Shown: positions 33,645 to 45,941, counted from the first letter of the stretch. The stretch: DNA of 64,000 nt from Pegoplata infirma (GCA_963921195.1 OY992536.1:289931530-289995529), one strand, 5' to 3'. The notes: generated from the letters alone by a model not told the origin. Numbers and translations are program-made.

Positions 33645-35149
33645 TACAATTTTTGCTTTAAAAGAGATATTTTTGTTGGAAAACAAATTTTGGACCTTCA
33701 TAATAGTATTTCTTGTTTGATTGACCAAAGATGATTCTCTAAAATCTGCTGAAGATTCATAAGTGGGGATGAAACTGATCAGTACAGATATACTATGAGA
33801 TGAGTAACTATTTTTTAGCAATAATTTAAAAATACTCTTTTATGACAATATCATAAATAGATATATTTTTGGGCCTCGAATATCGAATATTTTTCCGGAA
33901 TTTTTTATCTTTTAGAGAATTATTTTTTTTTATTTAATGATTAGTTTAAGTTTTTCTGAAGTTTTCTAAATTTTATTTTGATTTAATTTTAATTTTCTTG
34001 AACACATTTGAACTTTTCCCAAATACTTCTAAACTTATCAAAAGGTCATGTCAACTGTCTGAATTTTTCAGATTTTTTTTTTTTAATTTTTCTTAAATAT
34101 CGACTTTCCTTACATGATAGACTTTCGTTGTTAGTATTATTTCCAAGGGGCACATAAGGGTTTGCTCAGCCGCATGTAAGACTCTTTATTCATAATTCAT
34201 ATTTTATTTTCAAGATGCTTTCCTTTGAAATATCTTTTTAACACCTTTATTGTTTCATAACTTTCTTTGTATATTCATGTTTATCTCACGTCTTATTTTG
34301 ATACAACCTTAAATGCTTTCCAAGTTGTTGGAGAAAAAATTTAAAAAATATAAATATAAAGAAAAAAATGTTAAACTTTGTTAAGAACTGATAGAGTAGA
34401 AAATCTTTACAAAATAAGAAGAAGAAATTCATAAGAAAAAAAACAAGATAATAATTTTTCTTTCACTTTGTAGTTAAATATTACAAAATAAAAATCATAG
34501 AAATATTATTTAATCAATTTAAAGAATTCCAACAAAATATTTTTTTTTTGCTATTTTTTTAGATTCCTGGAAAATTTACTCTGAAATTTTTAAATATATT
34601 TTAAATAAAAAATATCTTCTAATAAACCAGCTTAATCAAAAAAGGCTTCCGAATACATGTTTGTTGATATAATATAGTTTTTGTTATACCATGCCAGCAA
34701 AAATTCCATTAATGTTACAAATTTAATTTGCTGTTTAACTTTTCACTTACAGATTTTTTATTTTTTTATTTTATAAGCTCTTGTCATAACTATTATTTAC
34801 AATCACTACCACTTGCTGATTAAAATTGATTAAAGTCTTGTCAGATATGTCATAAAACATCATCTTTAAGAAAACTAGTTTCTCTATGCAAATTTGTTAA
34901 TATTGAAAATAAAAATATGGCACATGTCGTATTCCATCAACTGCTGTTTGCATATACTTAAAATACTTGTAGTTTTTATAAACATATATTTATGATAATG
35001 TTTTTAGCATTTATAATAAAAAAAATGTATTTAGAATTGACGCATTACTAAGTCGCTGAATTTAAACAATTTTACTGATACGTTACATTGTGCTATGCCA
35101 AAAAAAATGCAGGGTTTCTTATATAAAAATTCGGGCAAACACGTAAAAT
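33645..35149. other. Unassigned AT-rich DNA
   Basis: About 1.5 kb without recognised gene or repeat family. The minus-strand frame at 33567-33821 starts in unassigned DNA and ends inside the FB1b arm, so it is not a gene. Confidence 0.4.
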
Positions 35150-35430
35150 TTCAAAATCTCCGAAACTACTCATTCGATTTAAAATAATGTTTTCTTCAAT
35201 ATTAAGAATAGTCCTTCAGGGTAGACGTAGGTCAGGGTTCATCGACCTCGCCTACTTTTGCGCCCAAAAAACTTAAAAATTTAAAATCTAAGGAACTACG
35301 AAACTATGATGAAACTACTCATCCGATTTAATTTTTTTTTTACCAATATATTTTGAGAATGGTCCTTCAGGGTGGACATGGGTTAGGTTTCATAAACCAC
35401 GCCCACTCTACGCCCACTTTGGTCAAAAAA
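35150..35430. repeat. Diverged 150-bp tandem dimer
   Basis: GAAACTACTCATTCGATTT at 35162 recurs as GAAACTACTCATCCGATTT at 35311, and GTCCTTCAGGGT at 35211 recurs at 35362. Each unit also has a CGCCCA(C/A) segment. The style (target word plus CGCCC box) is like the tandem units of the Helitron at 7234, but no ends were found. Confidence 0.6.
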
Positions 35431-36217
35431 TGTAAAACAAACCTTTGTATATTAAGACTGTTTTACAGACTATCATATACATATACATCAGTAGATCTCT
35501 TACACGATTTCAAGGAAGATGTTCAAAAGAATTGCACGCCTCACCTTCTTTTATGTTATTAATAAGAGGTAATACAGAAAAAGCTGTGAAGACCTCTTAC
35601 AATAGAGATCTACTGTTAGTACACTCAAAAGAAAAACTCTGTCAAAAAATCTGTAAAACGACTTTTAATTTGTTTTAGCAAACTCTCAACATACTTTTCT
35701 GCTAAAATGGATATTTTTACCTAAATATTCAATTTTTCAAAAAAAAAAACAGAAAATTTTCTACGTTTTTACGGATTCTGTTTGCTGAATTTCAAAATAT
35801 TTTTTACCATACTTTTAGCAAATTATTTTTTAATTATGCAGAACTATGTATGTTGCTGCCATTCTTTTTTCAAGAAAATTTTCAAAGTTTTTTTTTCATA
35901 ATTTTTTTTTGTTTTTTTTTTATTTTATATGCAATCAAAGTGACTTTTTCAAACACTCAAAATATTTTGTAGGCAAAAACAAATGAAAAACACAGTTAAA
36001 ACCAGTGAATAAACAATTGAAAACCATCCCATTAATTATTCATTTGTTTTAACAAACATCAACATTTATTTTTTACTGTTGACAAATTTTTTTATAAAAT
36101 AAATAACGTAAAACATTAAAAAATTACGTTTTTTTCGAAAAAAAGTAACCTACGAAAACATTGAAAATTAATGATAATTCTGTTATTTTTACCAACGAAT
36201 TACATAAAAATTACCTA

Positions 36218-36820
36218 CACTAAAAAAAAAAAAACTGTAAAGTTAGCAAAAAATTTAGTTAAATTTAACTAAAAAAGCACCTGATTTTGGGCATACTAAA
36301 TTTGTAGTTAATTTAACTAAAAATATTTAGTTAACTTTTCGTAGAATGAATGTAGCAAAAAAACCGTAACTTTAACTAAAAATTTAGCTGAAATTTCGTA
36401 ACGTTTTTATGTACATATATTAACAAAAAAATTAGTTGAATTCAGCTAAACTTTTTGTTACTTTTCGTAAACTAAAATTTACAAAATATTTTGTAAAAAA
36501 TTGTAAGTTTATTTTTTCTGTTTTTTCATCAGCTTAAGTAGAACTTATGAGATTTGCATAGGAGGCTACATAAGAAATTTCACTTAACAAATTTGTTACG
36601 AAAAATCAGCAAATTAATTTGTAAAAATTCGTAAACTCAGGTTTGAAGTCAACAAAAAAAATTAATTCAAAATTTGTTCAAAACTAGTGTTTTCGTAAAT
36701 TGAACTTAACTAAAAAAAGTAGTTAAAACGCTGATTTAATCTAAAAATTTGCTAAAAAGCCAGTAAACTCGAGTTAACAAAAAAAAATTTGTTAACTTTA
36801 CAGTTTTATTTTTTTGAGTG
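36218..36820. mobile_element. TA-flanked MITE (603 bp) inserted in T2
   Basis: The ends CACTAAAAAAAAAAAAACTG and, inverted, CACTCAAAAAAATAAAACTG continue into TAAAGTTA(g/a)CAAA. TA lies on each side (36216-36217, 36821-36822). The other T copies show the empty site CCTACGAAATCATTAATT. TA duplication and CACTCAAA termini fit Tc1/mariner-type MITEs. The interior repeats TTTAGTTAAATTTAACTAAA-like inverted words. Confidence 0.85.
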
Positions 36821-36911
36821 TACGAAATCATTAATTTTTAATGTTTTCGTAGGTTATTTTTTACAATTTTCTAATGAAATTTTTTTTTAAAAAATTTTAA
36901 TAAAATTTTAG

Positions 36912-36985
36912 GGAATCGATCCCGCAATCAACTGCATTCTGGCCAGACACTTTACCCATCGTGCCAAAGTCACTTGATAAAACAT
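36912..36985 (-). promoter_or_regulatory. tRNA-like segment of T2 (candidate Pol III A/B boxes)
   Basis: Minus strand: GACTTTGGCACGATGGGTAA, GTGTCTGGCCAGAATG, then GCGGGATCGATTCCC. The A-box region TGGCACGATGGGTA and the B-box GGATCGATTCC are spaced as in a tRNA gene. No intact acceptor stem is seen. Confidence 0.55.
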
Positions 36986-37668
36986 ATTTTTATATTTCTA
37001 TAAATATTTTTTTAATTTTTTTCCTACAAAATACTAACCTACTTGTGTAGGTAAAAACTAATGATATCTCATTCAAAAATACCAACCATTAAAAAAAAAA
37101 ATACTTACACAAATTTTTAAAAAATTTAATGAATAATCAGTAGTTTTTACTTAAAGAACAAAATAAATTACTTTAAAAATTAAATGTTAATGAAAGTCTT
37201 TATATTTTAGTGTGTTATTTTTGAAACAAAGGACAGAAGAAGTCGTTAATAAAAACTGAACATCAAACAAATGTTTTTTCTTTTAAAAACGACTAAACGT
37301 AAAACTTTTTAAATAAACTACAAATAGGTAATGACATAATTTTTGAGTGAATATATGTATTTTTGAACATATTTTTACTAGATTATTTTGTTATTTCAGA
37401 AAAATAGTTTGCTGTCATTCTTTTTTCAAGAAAACTTAAATTTTTTTCAAAGTGTTAAGTTTTTTTTTCGGTTATTATACAATTTAAACGATTGAGACTA
37501 ATAATTATATCAATTACATCAATTATAATTGAAAAATTGTTTTACAGAACAATTTTTTATTGTTTTTAAGTTAAAATTAAAAAAACGCTTTTAAAGTTGT
37601 CTAAAAACAAAAAGATTCTTATCAAATTTCTAAGCTGTTTATGCAGATTTCTCTGCTGATTTCACCTA

Positions 37669-38072
37669 CACTCAAAAAATCATGTCATTAACTGTTTGGT
37701 AGTTTATTTAAAAAGATTTACGTTTTGTGTTTTTTAAAGAAAAATCATTTGTTTAATGTTTAGTTTTTTTAAATGACTATTTCGGTTCTTTGTTTCAAAA
37801 ATAAGAACATAAAAAATAAAGACTTTCATTAGCATTTAATTTTTAAAGTCATTTATTTTTGTTCTGTAAGTAAAAATAAGTGAATCTTCTTTTTTAATGA
37901 TTTGTGTACGTTATTTTTTAAATTGTTGGCATTTTTTAAGGGGAAATCATTAGTTTTTACCTACTTGTGTGGGCTATTTTTTTGTAGAAAAAAAATCCAA
38001 AAATTATTTATATAAATATTTAAATATAAAAACATGTTTGTATCAACTGACTTTGGCATGATGGGTAGAGTG
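37669..38072 (+). mobile_element. Family T element, copy T3 (3'-truncated)
   Basis: Starts CACTCAAAAAATCATGTCAT after TA and follows T5 through the tRNA-like A-box region (GACTTTGGCATGATGGGTAG). It stops abruptly at AGAGTG, where unrelated sequence (GCAATCAGATATGATCATAC) begins. The break falls inside the A-box/D-arm region. Confidence 0.8.
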
Positions 38073-38222
38073 CAATCAGATATGATCATACATAAATTGA
38101 TATAAACAGATCAGGTAAGATCTAATCCATTTTTACACTGGGAGTGCAAAAATAAGTGCAAAAAGTGTTTTTACATTTTGGAGAGTATAAAAGCAGCAAA
38201 GAATGTAACACTCTCACTTGTT
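38073..38222 (+). repeat. Fragment ending like mini-me-like family B
   Basis: Begins with GATATGATCAT-type words similar to the element at 50308-51208 and ends GTAACACTCTCACTTGTTTT, the 3' end seen in mini-me-like B1 at 5108-5124. The intervening hairpin ATTCGGC...GCCGAAT is absent. Confidence 0.45.
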
Positions 38223-38279
38223 TTATGTACATTTGATAAACAAATGGAACATTTTTATGCGAAAAGCTTAGACTTGGTG

Positions 38280-38890
38280 AAAAAGTAGTTTTGGTAAAAA
38301 AAAAATATTTTTTTCACGAAAAACAAAATTATGTTAAAAATAATTTAATGAACTCAAAATTTTTGGTGAATTTTTTGATGAAAAGAAAAATTTTTTGATA
38401 TAAAAAAAAATATGGAAAAAAAAAATTTGGTGAGAAAAAAATTTATAATAAAAAATTTGATGAAAAAAAATTGATAAAAAAAATATGATAAAAAAAATTT
38501 ATGAAAAAAAATTTGATAAAAAAATAATGAAAACAAAATTTATGAAAAAAAATTTTGATGAAAAAAAAAATTTTGATGAAAAAAAAAAATTTGACGAAAA
38601 AAAAACTTGATAAAAAAATAAAAATTGATAAAAAAAAATAGGAAAAAAAAGTTTGATGAAAAAAAAAATTAATGAAAAAAAAAATTGATGAAAAAGAAAG
38701 TTTGATGAATAAAATTAATGAAAAAAAAATTTTTGATAAAAAAAAAGTTTGATAAAAAAAAAAGTGAAAAATTTGATGGAAAAAAAAATTGATGGAAAAC
38801 AATTGATGAAAACAAAAAAAAAATTGATGAAAACAAAAAAAATTGATGAAAAAAAAAAAAAATTGATGAAAAAAAAAAATTGTTATTGAA
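38280..38890. repeat. Low-complexity (GATGAAAAAAAATTT)n tract
   Basis: About 600 bp of purine-rich, irregular repeats of TTGATGAAAAAAAA / TTTGATAAAAAAA. Strong strand asymmetry: almost no C. The minus-strand frames 38354-38536 and 38443-38802 (Phe/Ser/Ile-rich) are artefacts of it. Confidence 0.9.
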
Positions 38891-40735
38891 AAATAATTAT
38901 GTTACTTTTTATTAACCAGCTGGTGAAAACCGGTTTATTCACCACGAGGTGAATTATTATCCAAGTTACAAACCCAAGTTATTAAAATTTTTGGTTTTAA
39001 GAAAATGAAAATAGTAATTATTGTTTTCTTTTTCGTTAATTGTTAGCTTATATAGTCAAACTGAGGTGGCGTCCTGCAACTTTTTCAAAATTAGACACCA
39101 GCCTAAAAATATTATCATGTTAAAATCGATACGGCTTAATATTCATAATTCCTCATGTAATTTGATTTGATTTTTATTTTAGTTTTTAGAATTTTTTGTT
39201 TTTGAATAATTAGAATTTTTTTTTGTATACGGTGCGTATTATTAATGTATATGACACATGATTAAATTAATTATACGCATCGAAAAAAATATTTTTTTTT
39301 TTAAATCCTCTTTTATTTTAATCGATTTCAATCCGTATATTAAAATTTTATAAAAGGCAAAAAATTAAACAAATCTAAGAAAACTGAATTAACTGCTGAT
39401 TTCAGTGTACTAGAATCAGTTTTGTGACATTAATTCACATATTACTTTTAAAGACAAACGTAACAAATTTGTTTTGTAGCACGAAAATATGTACAAAATG
39501 TTTATTTTTAAACAATCCAAAACTCTTTATAAAGACATAGATTTTTCTTAAAATATTTTTTTTTTGCAATACCTTAAAAGAAAAAAAAAAAAAAATAAAG
39601 AAATTCTTAAATTCTAAATTCTCCAAGGAATGTTATAAAAAATTTGTTGAACCTGTATAAATAAACTTTGTATTGTATACGTAATGTGTGCAATGACACG
39701 TATTTTTCGACAAGGACAACGAGTTGAAATCGAAAATAGTCAGGGTGGTGGAGGGGTGTAAATAAAAGGCGGCATTTACAACAAAAATATTTAAAAAAGA
39801 AATCAATGGTTGTTCATATAACAGTCTCTTTTGCCTTTCTGACTGATACAAGTACATTTAAGCATAAAGATTCAGAAAAAAATAAGGAAAAACAAAATGT
39901 AAATGTTTCATATGAAAAAAGGCTCAACTAGGAATTTTACGCATGAAAAATAAATACTGTACGCTTGGGTATATCGAGGCAAGAAAGCAAGAAAAGGCAT
40001 TCATTTGATTTGAATTGTTCGTTGTCTTTTCAAATGCCCTACAATTTTCTTGGTGATAAAGAGTGGGAGGGGCATGAGTTTGGCAACAATATAAGTTCAA
40101 CTGTATTTAGAAAAAATCGTCGTATTAAAAGTTTTATAAATTTAGAGGCATTATTTGCATAAAATCTTCCCAGATTCTGATTTTTTTTATTGAAAAGTTC
40201 GCACTATCAAAAATTCCATTTGAACAAAAAACTTTTTATTTTGGTCCATCGAAATTTTAATTTAATTTTACAATTTTTTTTATAAATTTTGAAATTTTTA
40301 AGGTAATTTTACAAAAAAAAAAAAATCTAGTAAAATCACGAGAATTCCTTGTAAGTTTTACTGCGTCAAAAATGTTGTGAATTTACAATTTTATTGGTAA
40401 AAACCTTGTAAAATTACAAAAAAAAGTTTTTAAAAATACAAAAAGCTCGTAATTTATACAAGAAATTCTAGTAAAATAGTAGGTAGCATAAAAATAAAAG
40501 TTACAAGCTTTTGTTGTCCTTTTCAAGGTGATCTTCCTGGGATTAGCAAAATTGTCTACCTTAATGCTTTTTTAACATTTCTTAAACATTTTTCCTAAAG
40601 AACAAGTATAATTTTCTTAGACATTTTTTCGTTAATAATAGATAAGATACTGAAACATTTTTCATATGGAAACATTCTCAGTTTCTGAAGTATTACTCTT
40701 CAGAAATCGTTTCAGATTCTAAGACATTTTTCTTA
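38891..40735. other. Unassigned AT-rich DNA, ending in decayed S2 units
   Basis: No gene recognised. At 40320-40510 AAAATCACGAGAATTCC and TTACAATTTTATTGGTAAAA words match an element that recurs near 49960-50290. From about 40600 decayed S2 satellite units (TCAGATTCTAAGACATTTTT) run up to the next element. Confidence 0.4.
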
Positions 40736-40834
40736 TACACTCAAAATAATAACTCTGTAAAATGACTGCAATCTCAATTCAACAGATATTTGACAGAGTT
40801 TTCTGTCAAAATACAGATTTAAAGAAAATACTTT

Positions 40835-41720
40835 GAGTTTTATTGACTATTAACTAAATAAACTTGACATTAAAAGTTTTTCTGAAGATTATTATAACTG
40901 GATAATATGAAACTAGTAAGAAACAAACCAGGATGTCTAAATTTTTTTAGAAAAATTAAAATTTTTCTTTCACACTTTTCTCAATTCAAAAACCATATAT
41001 AACAAATCAAAAAATTATAATACATAATTATAATTAGAGCCTGAGCTCGACTGTCTTTACAGAAAAACAATAATTTAAAAATAACGACTATAAGTCGCCC
41101 TAAGTGGCAATCAGTATCTTTGGAAAAATGGCAACACCTAACATTTGTGTCTAAAATATAGACCATGTCTGGCAATGTTTGCAAAAATAAGTACTTAGAT
41201 CAGAATTGATGAAGGAGAGGAAGAAGAATAATGATTACTAAAAATAAGTTTGTTTACACATAATTACAATAACAAACTCTTCTGTTAAAAAAAACAACAG
41301 CAACAACCACACTCGAATTGAAAAAATCAGATTTAGTTGATACTTGCTTAACAGCCTACTTGGCGTATCGGTCTGGAGTGATTGTACGTTACAAGCAGTT
41401 AATAGCAAAGTATTACAGATGATGATGAGTTCAATCCTTGTCGGCTGCGATCTGTTAATAATTTTCACATATAGAGTTTTATTGACTATTAACTAAATAA
41501 ACTTTACATTAAAAGTTTTTCTGAAGATTATTATAACTGGATAATATGAAACTAGTAAGAAACAAACCAGGATGTCTAAAAATTTTTAGAAAAATTAAAA
41601 TTTTTCTTTCACACTTTTCTCAATTCAAAAACCATATATAACAAATCAAAAAATTATAATACATAATTATAATTAGAGCCTGAGCTCGACTGTCTTTACA
41701 GAAAACAATAATTTAAAAAA
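40835..41720. repeat. Direct repeats of approx. 247 bp (40835-41081 and 41474-41720)
   Basis: The block from GAGTTTTATTGACTATTAAC to CTTTACAGAAAA(A)CAATAATT occurs twice, 639 bp apart, with only a few differences (for example AACTTGACA against AACTTTACA). The 392 bp between the copies contain a tRNA-like segment. Either a tandem duplication of 639 bp that lost part of its second copy, or duplication around an insertion. Confidence 0.9.
41352..41449 (+). promoter_or_regulatory. tRNA-like sequence (candidate SINE head)
   Basis: TTGGCGTATCGGTCTGGAGTG resembles a D-arm/A box (TRGYNNNNNGG) and GATGAGTTCAATCCTTG about 60 bp downstream resembles a B box (GGTTCRANYCC). The arrangement is typical of tRNA-derived SINE promoters. 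No 3' tail or target duplication was found. Confidence 0.4.
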
Positions 41721-42978
41721 AGTTTTCCGTTTGTTTTTGTTACCAAACATCAAAATTTTATCTGTATTTTTTTTTTTGAGAAGAAGTTGAAAAAGTAGCA
41801 AAAAAAGCTATCAATTTTTTTTTCAGAAATCTTATAAAAATTTTACAAAATAACATGCATTTAACTAAACTCTGTAAATTTACAGAGTTTTTTCTGTAAT
41901 TTTTTTTTTTGCATCAAATGTATTTTACAAATATGAGGCATTCCACACCAAATGTCCCGGTACAGAAAAACATATGTCCCGTAAATTTCTGAATAGGTTG
42001 TTTGGATAGCCCTATATGGAACTAAGAAAATTTCGTTTTTGGTTTTTCTAATTTTCAAAAACTGGGCTTAGAAGGCATGGTCAAATATTGGAAAAATGGT
42101 CAAATTTGTGGCGAGTTGCCTTGATTAAATATTTATCACATTAAAACGGAATGCACCACAATCTTAAAAATTTACATTCTTATATAGTTTTGTATGGGCT
42201 ATCGAATAAAATTTTTTTCTTTAGAAAATTTTCAGAACCCGTTCTGAAATTTTCCATTTTTTAAAAAAGTCAATTTATCAAAAATCCGGCCACTTTTTTT
42301 TCTTTTTTTTAAATTTTTTTTTTTAAGTTTAGATGTTTGTCCATCCACACAAAAAAAATCAGAAATGTATTTTTCGTTTTTTTCGAGAAAATCGCATTTG
42401 AATTTTAAATTTCATAACAATTTTGTAATTTGCTTGTATTTTCTTGTTTTACCGTGTCGAATGAGTAATATTCATGCAATTAATATTACTCATTCGCAAC
42501 TTTAAAACAAGAAAATACAAGCAAATTACAAAATTGTTATGAAATTTAAAATTCAAATGCGATTTTCTCAAAAAAAAACGAAAAATACATTTCTGATTTT
42601 TTTGTGTGGATGGACAAACATCTAAACTTAAAAAAAAAAAAATTAAAAAAAAGAAAAAAAAGTGGCCGGATTTTTGATAAATTGACTTTTTTAAAAAATG
42701 GAAAATTTCCAAGGATGGGTACCAATTCGATAAAAGTATTGGTATTGGTTTTTAAAATTATATTAGTATTGGTTTTAATTTTTTGTTGAATTGGTATAGG
42801 TTTCGGTATTGGTTTTGAATTATTTAGGTATTGGGTATTGGTATTGGTTTTAGCCTCGAATTGGTATCGGTTTTTAATAAGTATTGGTATTTATCTTATA
42901 TCGGTTTTGGTATATGTATGCAAAAGGTTTTGTCGTTAATATTAATTAGTTTAACGTACGTCGTCCTTCTGTCCGCCC

Positions 42979-43030
42979 CACAGTGGAGAAAAACATATGC
43001 TTATGTCCAATTTTTAACCGAGTTTAGTTT
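42979..43030 (+). repeat. Orphan CACAGTGG terminus
   Basis: CACAGTGGAGAAAAACATAT followed by GTCCAATTTTTAACCGAGTT resembles the left end of the Transib-like element at 61898, and is preceded by a GTCY-like run just as there. No matching right end, so a fragment. Confidence 0.5.
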
Positions 43031-43389
43031 TTATATTATTTTTTGTTTCTTATATTTTTTTTATATTTTTTTTTTGTTTCTTAGCCATCGACTAATTAAT
43101 TAATTATTTTTCTAATATTAAGGACATTTTTTAGTATTTTTTCTTTAAAAAATTTGATAGGCAACTAGAGATGGGCATATAAGCAGATTATAGCGTGATT
43201 CACGCATGAGTGTGACTGAATTCAATTTTGCTCACGTGATTGTGAGTGGGGGAAAATTTGCGTGAGCAATATTTTTTGCGTGAGTCGATTTTTTTGCGTG
43301 ATTTATTTACTCTTCATATTTCCCTTTGTACCAGAAAACCAACAAAAAATCTTTAAATTTGGCTAAACTTAAGATTTAGTCCGAAAATA

Positions 43390-45941
43390 AACCGGACGGA
43401 TCCTTTGCAGAAAGCAGTCAGGAAACCATCGAACTTCTGATGGATACCCATTTTCCGGGTTGCAGAGACGAGGTGAAGGGAGAAACTCCCTTGGGTACAC
43501 TTTCACCAGCTGCAATTCCAATAAATGAATTCATCAAAACGATGGTGGACGAACGCAAGATAACGTGGGCGGTACGTTCCTTCAAGCCCTACAAATCGGC
43601 AGGGCCTGATGGTATTTTTCCGGCACTCTTGCAGGAGTCCCTCGGGATAATCATGCCATGGCTACTGCGTATCTTTACGGGGAGCCTGGCATCGGGATAT
43701 ATACCCTCCGAATGGAGGGAGGTTAGGGTGGTCTTTATTCCCAAAGCGGGAAAAATAAACCACAATACCGCAAAGGATTACAGACCTATCAGTCTGTCAT
43801 CGTTTCTATTGAAAACACTGGAAAGACTGGTAGATGTATATGTGAGAAGTATCCTCACATCAGACAACTTCAGCGATGCCCAACACGCCTATCTTAAGGG
43901 TAGGTCTGTCGAGACGGCTTTAAGTGATGTTGTCGGTTTGATTGAGGATACTCTTCACAAGAAGGCGCGTTCAACAATGTCAAAATATCGTGAATTCTTA
44001 ATGCCCTACGAAAAACGGGCACGGACACACGGATTACTCTATGGACGGGCAACATGCTGGAAAGCAGGGCGATTAACTCAAAAATAGGTGATGGTGAAGC
44101 GAGGAAAGTAGTTACAAGGGGCACACCACAAGGGGGGGGTGATTTCTCCTCTTCTGTGGAATCTTGTAATAAATGAAATCCTCGAGTCACTCAACGGAAT
44201 GGTCATCAAGGTGGTTGCCTATGCTGATGACGTTGTGATCCTAATCAGAGGCAAGTTTTTACCAACGATTAGTGAACTCATGGAATCAGCACTTAAGATA
44301 CTCTTGACGTGGGCAAGGGACAACGGTCTGGGAGTCAATCCCTCCAAAACCGAACTAGTCTTGTTCACGAAAAGGACTAAGATAGACAGGTTTGTTCTTC
44401 CCAAACTAGATGGAATCACCCTAGAACTATCTAATGAGGCGAAATACCTGGGTGTAATCCTGGACTCAAAGCTTTCCTGGAAAAGGAATAGGGAGGAAAG
44501 GATGAAAAAGTCGTTATGTGCTTTTTACACCTGCATAAGAACTTTCGGAAGAAGGTGGGGTCTAAAACCGTATATTATCCACTGGATGTATAGTGCGATA
44601 ATTAGACCAATACTTACCTATGGAGTCCTTGTGTGGTGGAAAGCAGCGGATAAGAAATCATATCTCTGCAACCTACAGAAGGTACAGCGACTGGCGTGCG
44701 TGGGTATCACTGGTGCTATTAGATCAGCACCCCAGGCCGGTCTGGAAGTGATACTAAACATTCAGCCCGTAGATATCTACATCAAGAGCACAGCAACAAA
44801 ATCGGCTCTTAGGTTAAGAGAGTAACTAATGCTTAAGCAACGCTCTTGGGGACACTCGACCATATTAAGTACGGTGGGCGGGTCGGAATTGGAACGGAAA
44901 ACCGACTATATCTCGCCGCAGACGAACTTTAATAGGAACTTCGAAGTCAAAATACCAACTAGGGAAGACTGGGCGGCAAACTCTGTTATAACGGGGAATG
45001 CGATCTCAATTTTCACGGACGGATCGAAGATGGAGATGGGTACGGGTTCGAGGGTATACTCTGAATGCCTCAAAATCAGGGCCTCAGTGAGGCTCCCGGA
45101 CAAGTGAAGTGTTTTCCAGGCCGAGGTTTTTGCAATTGACAAAGCCGCGCAGTTGATTATGACATAGGACCTAAGTCCTTGCGCCATCAACATATTTGTG
45201 GACAGTCTTGCAGCTCTGAAGGCCTTAGGGTCACACACTGTGAAGTCGGGAATTGTTAGTAATTGTATACAACCCCTTCATCGAATCGGTCAGCACACAG
45301 TCAAGCTAATCTGGGTCCCTGGACATAGTGGGTCGATGGTAACGAACTGGCTGATGAGTGTGCAAGAGGTGGCTCCGAGTCGGTGGGGGAACGTGTCGAA
45401 CCGGATATCTCGGTTCCTGTAGTGGAGTTGATGAACGAAATTGATAGGATATCGGAGAATATGATGAGGGATAGGTGGATATCGCTGACCACGTGCAGGA
45501 AATCGCGGACCATGTGGCCACTGAGGACAGAAAGTCTTCTTACCTTTGGCAAACGGACGGTTAGCCTATTAGTAGGAGTACTGACGGGACACTGTATGAT
45601 CGGCCAAATGGCTGTTCGTATGGAAATTCCTGACAGGGACTTTTGCAGGAGTTGTGGAGAGGTGGAGGAGGAGTCAGTGAGGCACTTGTTGTGTGAATGT
45701 CCGGGTCTGATGAAACGTCGTCTTAAGTATTTGGGGCAACGATTTTTTGATGACTTAGATTGCCTAAACAGTGTCCCATTGACGTCTCTAGCAGAATACC
45801 TAAGGCAATCGGGGTGGTTTGAGAGGTAGAATTTGGTATATCAGGGGAGTAGGGAGACAACTTTAGGGGAATCACAATGGGCCTTATGGCCTCCGAGTGA
45901 ATCCGCCAAATTGGCGGAAGCCCATCCATCCTAACCTAACC
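43390..45941 (+). mobile_element. 5'-truncated, decayed LINE (LINE2)
   Basis: Bounded by a perfect 13-bp duplication TAGTCCGAAAATA (43377-43389 and 45942-45954). It begins inside the RT region and ends in a short 3' UTR followed by a CCTAACCTAACC tail. Same clade as LINE1 by motif order and similarity, but a different family: the proteins share motifs such as THFPGC, YKS-GPDGI and DYRPIS while differing at many intervening residues. Degenerate, so an older insertion than LINE1. Confidence 0.95.
43440..45829 (+). pseudogene. LINE2 RT-RNase H-zinc motif polyprotein, broken
   Basis: The coding region is split over three frames. 43440-43965 carries RT motifs PYKSAGPDGIFPALL, DYRPISLSSFLLKT and DAQHAYLKG. 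Before the EGAFNN motif about ten codons, including the catalytic Asp of the FLDIEGAF motif, are deleted and the frame shifts; an in-frame TGA lies at 43991-43993. GTPQGG is followed by a run of eight G (44132-44139), where seven would keep frame. 44139-44825 has YADDVVIL and the thumb. A TAA at 44823 and a TGA near 45105 interrupt RNase H, which still shows FTDGS, FQAE, FVDS and PGHSG. A further frameshift near 45335 leads to the C-terminal region (to 45829) with TGHCMIG and the CX2C...H...C zinc motif. It cannot encode an active enzyme. Confidence 0.93.

Larger units (their letters stand above)
35954..37349 (-). mobile_element. Family T element, copy T2 (minus orientation)
   Basis: On the minus strand it starts CACTCAAAAATTATGTCATT and ends AAAATATTTTGAGTG, with the same internal order as T5. 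Without the 603-bp insertion at 36218 it is about 0.79 kb, close to T5 (822 bp). The flanking bases AA/AA would be a 2-bp duplication. It carries the tRNA-like segment at about 36912-36985. Confidence 0.82.
35622..37668. mobile_element. CACTCAAAAGAAAAACTCTG-type TIR element, fragmentary host of T2 and T3
   Basis: The left terminus TA-CACTCAAAAGAAAAACTC at 35622 matches that at 48934. The words TTCTTTTTTCAAGAAAA (35865 and 37425) and CAGATTTCTCTGCTGATTT (37643; also 49425) belong to the same family. T2 (35954-37349) lies inside it and T3 begins at 37669 within it. The right end was not identified. Confidence 0.45.

Noticed and set aside
38354..38802. Phe/Ile/Ser-rich minus-strand frames
   Set aside because: Read-through of the GATGAAAAAAAATTT low-complexity tract.
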